62,030 nucleotides of DNA from JAJDFU01 sp964641965 (GTDB taxonomy: Bacteria > Bacteroidota > Bacteroidia > Chitinophagales > Saprospiraceae): the NCBI GenBank assembly GCA_964641965.1, contig CAZXLD010000027.1:1-62030 (forward strand), given 5' to 3'. How positions within the stretch are numbered: position 1 is the stretch's first letter; the number at the start of each line of letters is the position of its first letter. The notes under the pieces were generated by a model. The model was not told the DNA's origin, did no database searches, and worked only from the letters and a program-made list of their open reading frames with translations. This document shows, piece by piece, positions 24,059 to 34,500 of this stretch. The position numbers were made by a program, and so were the translations under genes.

Positions 24059-26590
24059 TCAGAAAGCCAGCCGAGCTCCCACTCGCACATCCCTCCCGGG
24101 AGCGCTTATTCCGGACCCAAAGGTCCGATAATGCTGGTCTAACGCATTTTCTACAGCAAAATTCAATGATAACTTGGTAGTAACTTGCCAGCTTGTATAA
24201 AGATCGAGGGTCGCCCATCCATAGAGTCCTTGGTATGGACTTCCACATGGCTCCACATTCGATTGGATCAGGCCATATTCGATATTATCCGGAGACCCCT
24301 CCCGATTGAATATCAGGCCACAATTGGGATCATTCTCGATACTGACAACGCCGTAATCTTGAACTGATTTGGACCCTTGATATCGAACAGCAGCTTCAAT
24401 CTGAAATTTACCAGGCAGTATCCGCAGGGCTATACGGCCAAATTGAGGCGGTATATGTTCTAAAGGAACCCATAGCGGTTGTCCTGAAAAAGGCACAGTA
24501 ACTTGTTTTTCTCCAACCGTCAGTGTATGTGTCCAGGTAAAGGCGATCCAGCCTTGGAAATGCCATTCAACCGTTGCGTTTGCCCCCCAAATCCTTCCCT
24601 GGTCTGTATTTGAATTGGCTTGGACAAAAAGCGTATCGCCTCTACTTACAAAAAAGGAATCCCAATTTGGAAGGACGAAACTACCCCGGGTAATTAGATT
24701 TCTTATTCGAGTGTAGAAGCCACCAGCGCTAAAAACCAGGCGATTCCTACCCCAGACCCAGGATTTATGGACCCTCAGTTCCGATGTCCAGGCCTGCTCG
24801 GGTCTAAGATCGGTATTGGGTACGGTTATAAAGCCATTGTTTTCTCGAATCTTTGCAAAATCATCCACATTAGGAGCCCGAAATGCGCTTGCCGAATGCA
24901 AAAATACGGACCACCCTTTTCCTGGTGACCAGCGCAAGCCTCCTGATCCTGTAACTGCTTGATTAAAAGAACCGATGCCCGCCAGAAAAGAACCCGGCCA
25001 ATCAATCGGGCCTTGATTATTGAAGCGAGCATGTAGCTGAGCAAAAGAATAGCGCAGTCCACCTTCCAAAAGCAAACTTGAGTCAATGGAATGCCATCGA
25101 ATCAAGGTGTAGAGACCTCCTTGCCAAAGTTGGCTACCCTCTCCAGGATATCGGGTGTTGATATCAAAGATGCGTTCTCCCTCTACGATTTGTTCTCGGA
25201 AAGCCTTCGAATTGACTTGATTGAACTGAAATTCTGCTCCGTAATTTAGCATCCATTGCTTTCGCCTATCCAGGGAACGATCGAGATCGATCGTGAATCC
25301 TCCCACAAATACATCTTCCAGATTAAATTCTTTCCAAGGGTCCCGAAAGCGCCTCAAGATCCGATCTTCTTCCACAAATTGGAACGAAAGTTGAAAGCGT
25401 GCATGATCGTAAAATGGATTGGAAGCAGCGTGCTTGGCCGTAATGCCAGCTAGTAAACGGGTCTGTGGACCGTAGTGCCATTCTGCAAACCTTGGATGGC
25501 CATTCCGGGTTTCCAGAAGGGCATCATAACGTGGAATATTCGTGCTCCTCGAATACTGAAGATTGCTTTCCAAACTGAGGTATCGGGTAGGGCGAAATTG
25601 TAATTTTTGCACTAGGTCCAATTGCTCAAAACCTGAAAATCGTTGGCGATTGGGATCTGTATTTGCGATTACGCTATCCCGGCCATCAATAGTCTGCACA
25701 AACCAGTTTCGTTTGCCAAATTCAGGCCAGGCATTGGGCCTCTTGTTACCTGATCTCAAATCGCCAAACCTGGACCAGGTTGCACTCATTAAACCGCTCC
25801 ATTTTTGCCCCGAATACATAGTCTGGGCATGCAAGACGGATGAATTGGCTGCTGAGCCAAATTGATAGCCAGCCTGGCCAGTCATGGTGCCCCCTTTCGT
25901 TCCTGTGACAGGAGGTGGAGACTGGGTGCGAAAATGGATTACCCCACCCAACGCATCGCTACCATAGAGTAAAGAACCTGGCCCCAGAATGACTTCGGTT
26001 TGTTCCAAAGCCTGGGCATTAATCGTCATGGAGTTCTGGAGATGGCCGCTTCGATAAATTGCATTATTAAGCCGAACGCCATCAACTACCAGAAGAATGC
26101 GATTGGCTTCAAAGCCCCTCAAAATGGGACTGCCTCCTCCCAGCTGACTCCGCTGCACGAATACCGAACCGCTTTGCTCAAAAACCGCGGGGGTAGAGGT
26201 GGCTTGCCGGAATTGTATATCCTTTTTTGAAATTAAGCGAATAGCCTGAATGGATTGATCTACCGGATCATCCCGCCTACCTGTCACAATGACTTCATCC
26301 AGGGTTTCCAGTAAGGGCCTCATTACTAATGTATCTTCCAATTCACTTCCGGGAAGCCTTAATGTTTCAAGACCAAATGCAGCAATTATCAAACTGTCAT
26401 TTCGAATGGAGGTATCTAGTTCAACTTTCCCATCAGGATCTGAAAACCATTCTTTTTGTTGGATTTGGGCAAAGAAAGAGACACCCTCTAGCGGAATCCC
26501 GCTTGGGTCAATGACATATACTTTTAAACCTTGCGCAGCTATTTTGCCGGCTCCCATTAACAGGAACAAACAAAACCAAATCTTCCACAT
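24059..26590 (-). CDS. TonB-dependent receptor, haem/haemoglobin-receptor type
   Basis: 843 aa from the ATG at 26590 (MWKIWFCLFLLMGAGKIAAQ, a signal peptide). The frame to 26671 runs into the upstream kinase gene and is rejected. A carboxypeptidase-regulatory-like domain (LKVYVIDPSGIPLEGVSFF) comes first, then the plug with RGFEANRILLVVDGVRLNN and YRSGHLQNSMTIN, a sequence seen in TonB haemoglobin/haem receptors. The barrel ends in VRVGARLAF with terminal Phe, as expected for outer-membrane insertion. It lacks an obvious FRAP/NPNL box, so haem specificity is inference. It starts 40 bp after a sensor kinase gene. Confidence 0.9.
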   Translation of the reverse strand: MWKIWFCLFLLMGAGKIAAQGLKVYVIDPSGIPLEGVSFFAQIQQKEWFSDPDGKVELDTSIRNDSLIIAAFGLETLRLPGSELEDTLVMRPLLETLDEVIVTGRRDDPVDQSIQAIRLISKKDIQFRQATSTPAVFEQSGSVFVQRSQLGGGSPILRGFEANRILLVVDGVRLNNAIYRSGHLQNSMTINAQALEQTEVILGPGSLLYGSDALGGVIHFRTQSPPPVTGTKGGTMTGQAGYQFGSAANSSVLHAQTMYSGQKWSGLMSATWSRFGDLRSGNKRPNAWPEFGKRNWFVQTIDGRDSVIANTDPNRQRFSGFEQLDLVQKLQFRPTRYLSLESNLQYSRSTNIPRYDALLETRNGHPRFAEWHYGPQTRLLAGITAKHAASNPFYDHARFQLSFQFVEEDRILRRFRDPWKEFNLEDVFVGGFTIDLDRSLDRRKQWMLNYGAEFQFNQVNSKAFREQIVEGERIFDINTRYPGEGSQLWQGGLYTLIRWHSIDSSLLLEGGLRYSFAQLHARFNNQGPIDWPGSFLAGIGSFNQAVTGSGGLRWSPGKGWSVFLHSASAFRAPNVDDFAKIRENNGFITVPNTDLRPEQAWTSELRVHKSWVWGRNRLVFSAGGFYTRIRNLITRGSFVLPNWDSFFVSRGDTLFVQANSNTDQGRIWGANATVEWHFQGWIAFTWTHTLTVGEKQVTVPFSGQPLWVPLEHIPPQFGRIALRILPGKFQIEAAVRYQGSKSVQDYGVVSIENDPNCGLIFNREGSPDNIEYGLIQSNVEPCGSPYQGLYGWATLDLYTSWQVTTKLSLNFAVENALDQHYRTFGSGISAPGRDVRVGARLAF

Positions 26591-26630
26591 AGATAAGCAC
26601 CTGAATTTCCGATCCTTGCCAGCCAGGTTG

Positions 26631-27830
26631 TCAAGCCTCTGAGAATTCGGCTTTTTGGGGATCTGGCACAATCGAGGGATTGCCGGCTGGCAAATGCAAT
26701 GTAAAGGTAGTGCCTTTTCCTTCTTCAGACCATTTTACGAAAATCTTCCCATGATGGTACTGCTCGATAATCCGTTTGGCTAAAGAAAGACCTAATCCCC
26801 AACCTCTTTTTTTGGTACTGTAGCCAGGTTTGAACACCGAAGTGCGCTTCCCGCTAGGAATGCCTTTTCCTGTATCCGTCACGTCGACTGCAACTTTATC
26901 ATCTACCATATAAGCTTGTACGGTTATGGTACCCCTACCATTCATAGCATCCAGCGCATTTCGGAGTAAATTCTCCAAGACCCAGTTGAATAGTGGTGGA
27001 TTGATCCGAGCCAAGAGCTCCTGTTTAGGGTCGGGAAAATCGAATTGCACGTGCCTTGGTGCCCTTCGTTCCATATATTGCCTACCGTTTTCGATCTCTT
27101 CATAGAGATTTACGGTCTTTAGCTCGGGAAGGGAGCCGATCTTGCTAAAGCGCTCGGTAATCAGTTCCAACCGACCCAAGTCCCGCTCCAGTTCTTCGAC
27201 TACTTCAACTACTTCGGGGTCGTCTTCCCGAAGTGCTCTCAGATGATCCATCCAGGCTGAAATCGCAGAAATGGGGGTACCTAATTGATGCGCTGCTTCT
27301 TTAGCCATACCCGCCCAAACCCGGTTTTGCTCGGATTTCCGGGCTGAAGAAAAGCCCAGGTACCCTAAAAAGATGAATGCCCCGATAAGGAAAAATTGGA
27401 TGACAGGAAAGTAACGCAACTGCCGCAGCAAGGTCGATTCCTTATAATAAATGGAATACACATCACCTCGAATAGGCTCCACTCCTTTATCCTGCAAGCG
27501 TTTTAGCTCTTGTTGAAGAAATTCCTCATCCAGGTCGAGTTCCGGGCCAAAATTGGCAGCCGATTCGATTTGATTACGGTCGTTGACCAAAATTACGGGT
27601 ATGGTATTGTTGGAGGTAATTACCTGGAGGTGCAACTGGAGTTCCTGTGCCTTCCCTTCGATAATCTGTTGTTGGGCCAAGGCCCAATTTTCGACCTTAG
27701 CTCGTTCTTCATTTCCCAGAGCTTGGGCCAGGTAATTCGTATAGAAAATAGAAACCAGGATAATGGCAATTCCACCTATGGCGAGATAGATCTTCCAACG
27801 ATCTTTTTGGGCGTAGATATCCATCGACAA
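26631..27830 (-). CDS. Sensor histidine kinase
   Basis: 399 aa. Two transmembrane helices (13-33 and 141-160) enclose a ~105-residue sensor loop. The HisKA box is AAHQLGTPIS with phosphoacceptor H181. The ATP-binding part has NLLRNALDAMNG (N box), VTDTGKGIP (G1) and GWGLGLSLAKRI (G2). There is no response regulator adjacent; Bacteroidota have many such orphan kinases. The TonB receptor lies directly downstream, so the pair may be expressed together. Confidence 0.92.
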   Translation of the reverse strand: MSMDIYAQKDRWKIYLAIGGIAIILVSIFYTNYLAQALGNEERAKVENWALAQQQIIEGKAQELQLHLQVITSNNTIPVILVNDRNQIESAANFGPELDLDEEFLQQELKRLQDKGVEPIRGDVYSIYYKESTLLRQLRYFPVIQFFLIGAFIFLGYLGFSSARKSEQNRVWAGMAKEAAHQLGTPISAISAWMDHLRALREDDPEVVEVVEELERDLGRLELITERFSKIGSLPELKTVNLYEEIENGRQYMERRAPRHVQFDFPDPKQELLARINPPLFNWVLENLLRNALDAMNGRGTITVQAYMVDDKVAVDVTDTGKGIPSGKRTSVFKPGYSTKKRGWGLGLSLAKRIIEQYHHGKIFVKWSEEGKGTTFTLHLPAGNPSIVPDPQKAEFSEA

Positions 27831-27963
27831 TACCGGCTTGGCTACTCAATTTACGGAAAAACGAAACGGATCCTGTTGAAAGTACTATTCTTAGGGTATA
27901 AATAGGACAGCAAGGCCTATTTTGTGATACTTTATCCGCAATGAACACTGTAAAATAGAATTT

Positions 27964-28836
27964 ATGCAAAATCTGCTTCCTCTTTTTTGGGTGGTCGGTG
28001 TTGTCTTGTCATGTGTTGGTGTAGGGCAAACCCAAACCGATGAAGAACAAATTTCGATCTTGATCCAAACCTTATTCGATGGCATGCGGGAATCCGATAC
28101 AGCCCGTATGAGCCCTTTGTTTATGCCAGGAGCAAGGTTGCAGTCGGTGTTCTTGGATGAGGATAAAAAGACAGTAGTCCGGGAAGGCTCTATGGAGGGT
28201 TGGCTTAAGGGAGTAGGGACTCCAAGAGAAAAGGTCTACGACGAACGCATATATAATCTGGACATCCGGGTAGATGGTCAGTTGGCCAATGCCTGGATGG
28301 ATTATTCATTCTATCTGGGTGATGAGCTCCACCACTGTGGTGTCAATGCCTTTCAGTTGGTAAAGCAAGGTGAAGCCTGGAAAGTCTATCAAGTTACAGA
28401 TACGCGCCGAAACCTGGGTTGTATAACTGATCCACAGCTTGCAGAGCAAGAGATTCATATTTTTTTGGATGCCTGGCATGAAGCTGCTACTCAGGCGGAT
28501 GCAGACGGCTTCTTTGGGGCCATGGCTGAAGATGGAATTTATCTCGGTACAGATGCTTCTGAACGTTGGCTTCGGGATGAACTACGGGAATGGGCCGAAG
28601 CTGCTTTCAGGGAGGCTTCGGCCTGGGCATTTACCCCTTCGGATCGAATGCTGTATTCTACAGCAGACAAAAACACCTTTTGGTTTGAAGAAAAGTTGGA
28701 TACCTGGATGGGAACCTGCCGCGGATCAGGAGTTATCCAGAAGGCGGAAGGACAATGGAAGATCAAGCACTATAACCTGGCCTTATTGGTACCCAATGAG
28801 AAGATTGAAGCCTTTAAAGAACTGATTGGCCAGTAA
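27964..28836 (+). CDS. Secreted protein with two NTF2-like (SnoaL-type) domains
   Basis: 290 aa with a signal peptide (MQNLLPLFWVVGVVLSCVGVG, cleavage near 22). The first domain (about 28-150) fits the lumazine-binding-like NTF2 branch: ILIQTLFDGMRESDTARMSPLF, and WMDYSFYLGDELHHCGVNAF. The second (about 158-285) fits SnoaL_3: FLDAWHEAATQADADGFFGAMAEDGIYLGTD-like text, and GSGVIQKAEGQWKIKHYNLA. Tandem NTF2 folds are cone-shaped binding pockets; no catalytic residues can be assigned. It converges on queD. Confidence 0.8.
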   Translation: MQNLLPLFWVVGVVLSCVGVGQTQTDEEQISILIQTLFDGMRESDTARMSPLFMPGARLQSVFLDEDKKTVVREGSMEGWLKGVGTPREKVYDERIYNLDIRVDGQLANAWMDYSFYLGDELHHCGVNAFQLVKQGEAWKVYQVTDTRRNLGCITDPQLAEQEIHIFLDAWHEAATQADADGFFGAMAEDGIYLGTDASERWLRDELREWAEAAFREASAWAFTPSDRMLYSTADKNTFWFEEKLDTWMGTCRGSGVIQKAEGQWKIKHYNLALLVPNEKIEAFKELIGQ

Positions 28837-28858
28837 GGCTGGATGTTGGTTAACGCAC

Positions 28859-29224
28859 TCAAAATACCTTTTCTCCCCGATAGACCACTCCGGATGTTGG
28901 TGTTTCAAATACTTCGATCCGACTGAGGAGTGGAAGGGTACCCTTTAGCCGATCCCATATCCAAATAGCGATGAACTCTGCAGTTGGGTTTTCGAGACCT
29001 TCAATATCATTCAGGGTATGATGGTCCAGCTGTTTCTCCAGGGGTTTCCATGCCTCCTTTAAGCTGGCAAAGTCCTCTACCCAGCCCAGCTTTGGGTGCA
29101 AAGTTCCTTCAAGCACAATTCTGACCCTATAGGTATGCCCATGCATACGCCGGCATTTATGATCTTCGGGAACAAAAGGTAAATAGTGCGCAGAATCAAA
29201 GGTGAACTCCTTGAAGATTTCCAT
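28859..29224 (-). CDS. queD: 6-carboxytetrahydropterin synthase
   Basis: 121 aa, family length. The zinc ligands are H13 (SAHYLP), H28 and H30 (MHGHTY), and C24 (HKCRRM) is the catalytic Cys. LDHHTLND and ENPTAEFIA are the remaining conserved motifs. It converts dihydroneopterin triphosphate to 6-carboxytetrahydropterin in queuosine synthesis, or is a related PTPS. No other queuosine genes are in the window. Confidence 0.95.
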   Translation of the reverse strand: MEIFKEFTFDSAHYLPFVPEDHKCRRMHGHTYRVRIVLEGTLHPKLGWVEDFASLKEAWKPLEKQLDHHTLNDIEGLENPTAEFIAIWIWDRLKGTLPLLSRIEVFETPTSGVVYRGEKVF

Positions 29225-29242
29225 AGGGGATTACTTTCGGTG

Positions 29243-29250
29243 CAAATATA
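29243..29250 (-). promoter_or_regulatory. Candidate -7 promoter element for queD (TATATTTG)
   Basis: On the minus strand the octamer TATATTTG fits TAnnTTTG exactly and lies 18 nt before the queD start codon. The -33 region is not obvious. Confidence 0.5.
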
Positions 29251-29384
29251 CTACTCTGATTTCTATATCTTTTCAGATGCAGATCACTGAATGTATCTCA
29301 GCAAAGGATTGAACTAGCCTTGACAAAACTCACTTTTTTGGTGACCAGTAAGCTTTAGTTTTGGGACTCCAAAACAACGTTCAA

Positions 29385-29762
29385 ATGAATAAGATAGTCG
29401 GCATTACGCTTTCCGCCCTATTTGCCCTATTTGCCATACTTCAACTCAATGATGTGGATCCTTGGCTTTGGGTAGCCTTGTATCTCTTTGTGGCTGCTGT
29501 CATTGGCGGTGCTGCCTTGGGTTATTATCGCTCCTGGGCTGCTTGGTTGGGGATTGGCATATGTGTAGTATGGATGCTTTCCATTCTCCCGGAGTTTATC
29601 AATTGGATAAGCATGGGCATGCCCACCATCACCGGTAAAATGAAAGCTACGGAGCCCCATATAGAATTTACCAGAGAATTTTTAGGACTTGGGCTAGCTG
29701 CTGCAGCCTTGGGCTACACCATTTGGCAAATGCGCAAAAAAAGCCTTGTAACCGCGGCTTGA
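29385..29762 (+). CDS. TMEM220-like membrane protein
   Basis: 125 aa from the ATG at 29385 (MNKIVGITLSALFALFAILQ); an in-frame TTG at 29361 is less likely. Four transmembrane helices are visible. The first loop has QLNDVDPWLWVALY, the signature of the TMEM220 family. Function unknown. It ends 2 bp before the photolyase stop on the other strand. Confidence 0.8.
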   Translation: MNKIVGITLSALFALFAILQLNDVDPWLWVALYLFVAAVIGGAALGYYRSWAAWLGIGICVVWMLSILPEFINWISMGMPTITGKMKATEPHIEFTREFLGLGLAAAALGYTIWQMRKKSLVTAA

Positions 29763-29764
29763 AT

Positions 29765-31297
29765 TTACATCACTGTTGGTGGCTCTCCTTTTCGGTACTG
29801 CTCGATGTTTTCAGGAATGCAATGCCTGTCCCAGAGGGCTGGCAGCCTTTCCTGTACAGCCGCTGTTTGTCTTATTTTCCAATACCGTTCCTTATTTATG
29901 CGAACAGCGGCATCATAATCTAGGATTGGGTAGGGATAGTCTTTTCCTAGTCTGCATTGGTAGTAAGCCTGGTCTAGCGGAGTCATTCGCCAGGGACGGT
30001 AGATTAGCGGTGCTGGTACTTCGGTTAATTCAGGTACCCATTGCCGTACATAGGACCCGTCCGGATCATGCTGCTCACTTTGATAAATCGGATTAAACAA
30101 GCGCATGGGGTGATAGCCACTCAATCCAGCTTGCATTTGCATTTGAGCAAAATGAATGCCCGGCTCGAAATCCGTAAATAATCGACCCAATTCTTCAGCC
30201 ACCAATTTCCAATCAAGCCACAAAGCAAAAGTTGCAAAGGTGGCCATAGTAGCCCGAAGCCTGAAATTGGTCCAGCCGGTGGCACGCAGGCATCGCATGG
30301 TAGCATCCACCATAGGGATACCGGTATTTCCAGTGCGCCAGGCCTCAAACTTAACAGGATCGTGATTGCGATCCAACGCTAGAAAACCTCTGTTGATGGG
30401 TTCAAACTCGATTTGCCATTCCGATTCCAGCTTCTGGATATAATGACTCCTCCACCAAAGCCGGGAATGAAAGTTTTTCAAATTCCAGCCCAGGTCTGGC
30501 TCTGCCAATCGCGGTCGGGTAGTCTTCAATATTTGTCTTACGGATAGACACCCATGAGCGATATAAGGGGAAAAACGGCTGCAACTTCGGCGGCTAGGGC
30601 CGGGTTTGCTCAAGTGGCGACCGTAATGGTAGGCTCGTTGGTCAACAAAACCGGCCAGGTATTTTTCAGCCGCATGCATGCCGCCCGGTTGAAAGCCTGG
30701 AGCGGGAAGGGTTATTTCGGCGGGTAATGGACTCCCCTTCCAGACATCCCATAAATCGGGAGGGATGGATGGGCTCGTAGCGTTTTTCCAATCCGGCTGG
30801 TTCTCCGGTTCATTCATATCGTATTGCCAATCTCGTTGCCAGTTTGCCCGATTCCGCAATCCGCGAAATACACCATCTTGCCGAAACTCCTGCCACCTAA
30901 TTCCTTTGGATTTGCACCAGCTTTTTACGGCTTTGTCCCGATCGAACGTCTTCTTTTGTCCGGTTTCTTGATGGGAGTACAAGCCTTCAATTTGAAAGAT
31001 GGAATCAAGCAGGTTCAATAAAGGGATTACCTCTCGATGGGCAACAAGGAGATGAATTCCCAGGTTTTCCAGCCTTGCTTTGAGTTCTTGAACGCACTCC
31101 CAGGCAAAGCGCCAATGCCTGGGGCTCCACTCCGGGAGCTGTTTTAAAGTAGGTTCAAAGGTATATAAAGGAAGTACAGGGAACCCGCTTTCTATAGCAT
31201 AGCGAAATGGGGCATGATCCGTCATCCGGAGGTCTCGTTTCAACCACACCAGGACAATGCTGGGTTTTTCGACACTTGATTCTTGTTCTTCAGGCAA
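29765..31297 (-). CDS. Deoxyribodipyrimidine photolyase/cryptochrome-family flavoprotein
   Basis: 510 aa. The N-terminal alpha/beta antenna domain begins VLVWLKRDLRMTDHAPF. The FAD domain includes SRFSPYIAHGCLSVR, LWWRSHYIQKL, GNTGIPMVDATMRCLRATGWTNFRLR and DFEPGIHFAQMQMQAG. The change of the usual 'W-x-R' and 'N-x-x-R' pattern to NFRLRATMATF, and QMQMQAG, places it in a subgroup common in Bacteroidota and Cyanobacteria. It probably repairs UV dimers with blue light; a cryptochrome role cannot be excluded. Single gene. Confidence 0.9.
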   Translation of the reverse strand: MPEEQESSVEKPSIVLVWLKRDLRMTDHAPFRYAIESGFPVLPLYTFEPTLKQLPEWSPRHWRFAWECVQELKARLENLGIHLLVAHREVIPLLNLLDSIFQIEGLYSHQETGQKKTFDRDKAVKSWCKSKGIRWQEFRQDGVFRGLRNRANWQRDWQYDMNEPENQPDWKNATSPSIPPDLWDVWKGSPLPAEITLPAPGFQPGGMHAAEKYLAGFVDQRAYHYGRHLSKPGPSRRSCSRFSPYIAHGCLSVRQILKTTRPRLAEPDLGWNLKNFHSRLWWRSHYIQKLESEWQIEFEPINRGFLALDRNHDPVKFEAWRTGNTGIPMVDATMRCLRATGWTNFRLRATMATFATFALWLDWKLVAEELGRLFTDFEPGIHFAQMQMQAGLSGYHPMRLFNPIYQSEQHDPDGSYVRQWVPELTEVPAPLIYRPWRMTPLDQAYYQCRLGKDYPYPILDYDAAVRINKERYWKIRQTAAVQERLPALWDRHCIPENIEQYRKGEPPTVM

Positions 31298-31503
31298 ATC
31301 AAAACCGATTTATATCTTGATAACTACAATCAAGGCAACCTGTTCAGTTTACCGTTAGATTAGAGTAAGCTGTCATTTTCAAGTCTTTATTCCATTACCC
31401 CGGATCCTACTTAGTGTAAATTTTGCAATAATTCTATTGTGGCTTCTTTTTGTTTGTAAATTCAAGCCCGCAAAATGTATTGCCTTTACCTACATACAGC
31501 TCC

Positions 31504-34500
31504 ATGACCGGTAAATTTCGATTTCTGTTGTTCAGCGCCTTCTTCATTGGAATTTTCTTTGGATGTCAGCCTGAACCCAACACACCCGAACGTCCTGCAG
31601 ATCCTTGGGTTTTTAGATCTGTACTAGATAGTATGCCTCGCATGATTACCCTGGCTTTACATCGGGATCTATGGGTAGCTTATCACACCGAATCCGGCGC
31701 GCTGTACAAAGCCTGGCAAGGCAATGTAAACCTAGCTGGTGCTGTCTATACCACCGAACATGGCCCCCAACCTGAAACGGTAGGGGATATTTGGATGGAA
31801 AATCCCTTTAAATCACCCTGGCAAGTCAAGTCGGGCAATCAAGTCACCCCCATCTCAATTCAATATCGAGGACATCGGTTTGAGGATGGCCATGCCCGAC
31901 TGCAGTATGAATTAATCCTTCCTGATGGACAAAAATTAATGGTTTCTGAACAACCGGAAGCCATCTTCAATGAAAGCCAGCAGATTGGCTTTCAACGCAT
32001 CTTTAGCATAGACGGGAAGTTGCCATCCGGTATGGAATTACAGCTTCAAACCCGAGTAAACTCTATCGCTTTCGCCAAAAGTGTAAAAACCAATGGCAAG
32101 TTTGATATTCAGAAAGAGGAAGCGTACACGGGAAACAACCACCAGTGGGTGACTTTAACCGGGACTTTAACTCTCAACCCTAAAGGATCCACTGAATTTA
32201 CTGCTTGGTTGATCAAAGAACCTGCCATCCTCAATCCAATTGCAGAAGAAGCATCCGAGGACGAAGAAACGCCCCTGGCCGAACAGCTTATTGCCCAAAG
32301 CGGATGTAGGGCATGTCACAATCCATTGGTAAAAACAGTTGGACCGGCCTATATCGAGGTAGCTCGCAAGTACGAGAATTCTGAAGAAAACCTGACCCTG
32401 CTTACCTCCAAGATTATCAATGGAGGAGCTGGCGTGTGGGGTCAGGCTATGATGATACCACATCCACATTTGGCCCAGGAAAATGTGGAGGAGATGGTTC
32501 GATACATCTTGGCAATGGATGCGAACGAGGAAAAGGCCAAGGCTTCTAACCCGTTGGCAAAGTTGGTGGGGGCTTCGGCTGGGATGAACTTGGATGAACT
32601 CATTCCCGGTGCAGCCAGTCAGATCTATCAATTCGAACAATCCTTAAGAGAATTGGCGGATGTGAACTGGGGGGCAACACCTGTATATGAAGGGCCTTTA
32701 CCGGAGATCCATTTCACGGATAGTGATTTTAAAGGCTTGAAGAATCGATTTGCTATACTTGCTCAAGGGTATCTTAATGTGCCCAAAGACAATAACTATG
32801 TTTTTCGACTTAGCAGTGACGATGGTTCTCGCTTAACCTTACATGATCAGGTAATCATTGACTATGACGGGCTGCATGGAGCAGGGGTTAAGGATGGTGA
32901 AATCGCCCTGAAGGCTGGTTTACATCCATTTCGCTTGGAATATTTTCAAAATGGCGGAGGCAAAAGCATTTCCCTGAAATGGCGGTCATTTGATGATGGA
33001 GAATTCGCCGTAATTCCCACTACCTCCATGTTTCATCATCCGGACCAACTAAGCGGTATGGCCCTGCCGCCGCCGCCGATGATCGGCGGAAAGCCTATTC
33101 CAGGCTCCGGTTACGCACTGCAGGAGGTGCATCCCTCCTTTAGCTTGAGCCAGGCTCGCCCGGAAGGCTTCGAACCCAAAGTTGGAGGTTTGGACTTTTT
33201 GCCTGATGGCAGACTCGTAGTTAGTACCTGGACATCAGATGGGGCGGTATATGTCCTAGATGGCGTACAATCGGGAGATCCATCACAAATCAAGGTTAAA
33301 CAGGTCGCTTCCGGCTTCGCAGAGCCCTTGGGTTTAAAAGTAGTTGAGGGCGAAATTTATATTCTTCAAAAGCAAGAGCTTACCAAATTGATTGATCACG
33401 ATGGAGACGATATCATTGATGAATACCGGACCGTTTGTAATGGTTGGGAGGTCACCTCTAATTTTCATGAATTTGCTTTTGGGCTGGTTGAAAAAGACGG
33501 ATTTCTGTATGGCACATTGGCCATCGGCATTCTGCCTGGTGGAGCGAGTGCCTATCCACAGTCTCCGGATCGGGGGAAAGTCATTAAAATTGATCCAAAA
33601 ACCGGGGAATATACGTTCGTAGCACACGGACTTCGAACCCCCAATGGAATTGGAATCGGTATCGATGACCAAATCTTTGTAGCAGATAATCAGGGAGATT
33701 GGCTCCCAGCCTCCAAAATTTTACACATTGAGCAAGGTGATTTCTTTGGATCCCAAGCAGTTGATCCGGAGGGGACGGCTGAATTGGAAATGAAAAAACC
33801 CGTGGTATGGTTACCCCAGGATGAGATTGGGAACTCTCCTTCCACACCATCTTACCTTAACATTGGCCCGTATATAGGGCAGATGATCCACGGAGAAGTA
33901 ACCCATGGCGGGCTTAAGCGGGTTTTTGTAGAAAAGGTTAATGGACAGTATCAGGGAGCCTTATTCCGGTTTGTTCAAGGGCTTGAGGCAGGAGTCAATC
34001 GAATCGTTTGGGGACCGGATGGCGCACTTTATGTCGGTGGTGTGGGATCTAACGGCAACTGGCAGCACAGTGGCAAGCAATGGTTTGGACTCCAGCGATT
34101 GGCATACAACGGGAACCCTGCCTTTGAAATGCTCGCAGTACGAGCAAAGACAAATGGTCTGGAAATAGAATTTACCGAACCGCTAGCTGAAGGGCTTGGT
34201 TGGAATACCTTCGATTATAAGGTACAACAATGGTGGTACAAACCTACAGCTGAATACGGCGGACCGAAAATGGACCTGGAAGACCTGAATGTTCTTTCCG
34301 CCAATGTTTCAGCGGACCGAAAAAAGGTTTTCCTGGAATTGGATGGCATAAAGGAGGGGCATGTGGTATATGTAAATTTACCTAGCAATTGGACCAGTGA
34401 AAATTATCAGGAAATTTGGACTACCGAAGTTTGGTATACATTGAATAACATACCTGAGGGTCGGGAAGGATTCAAAACAGAAGCCCCGAATCCGATTCCA

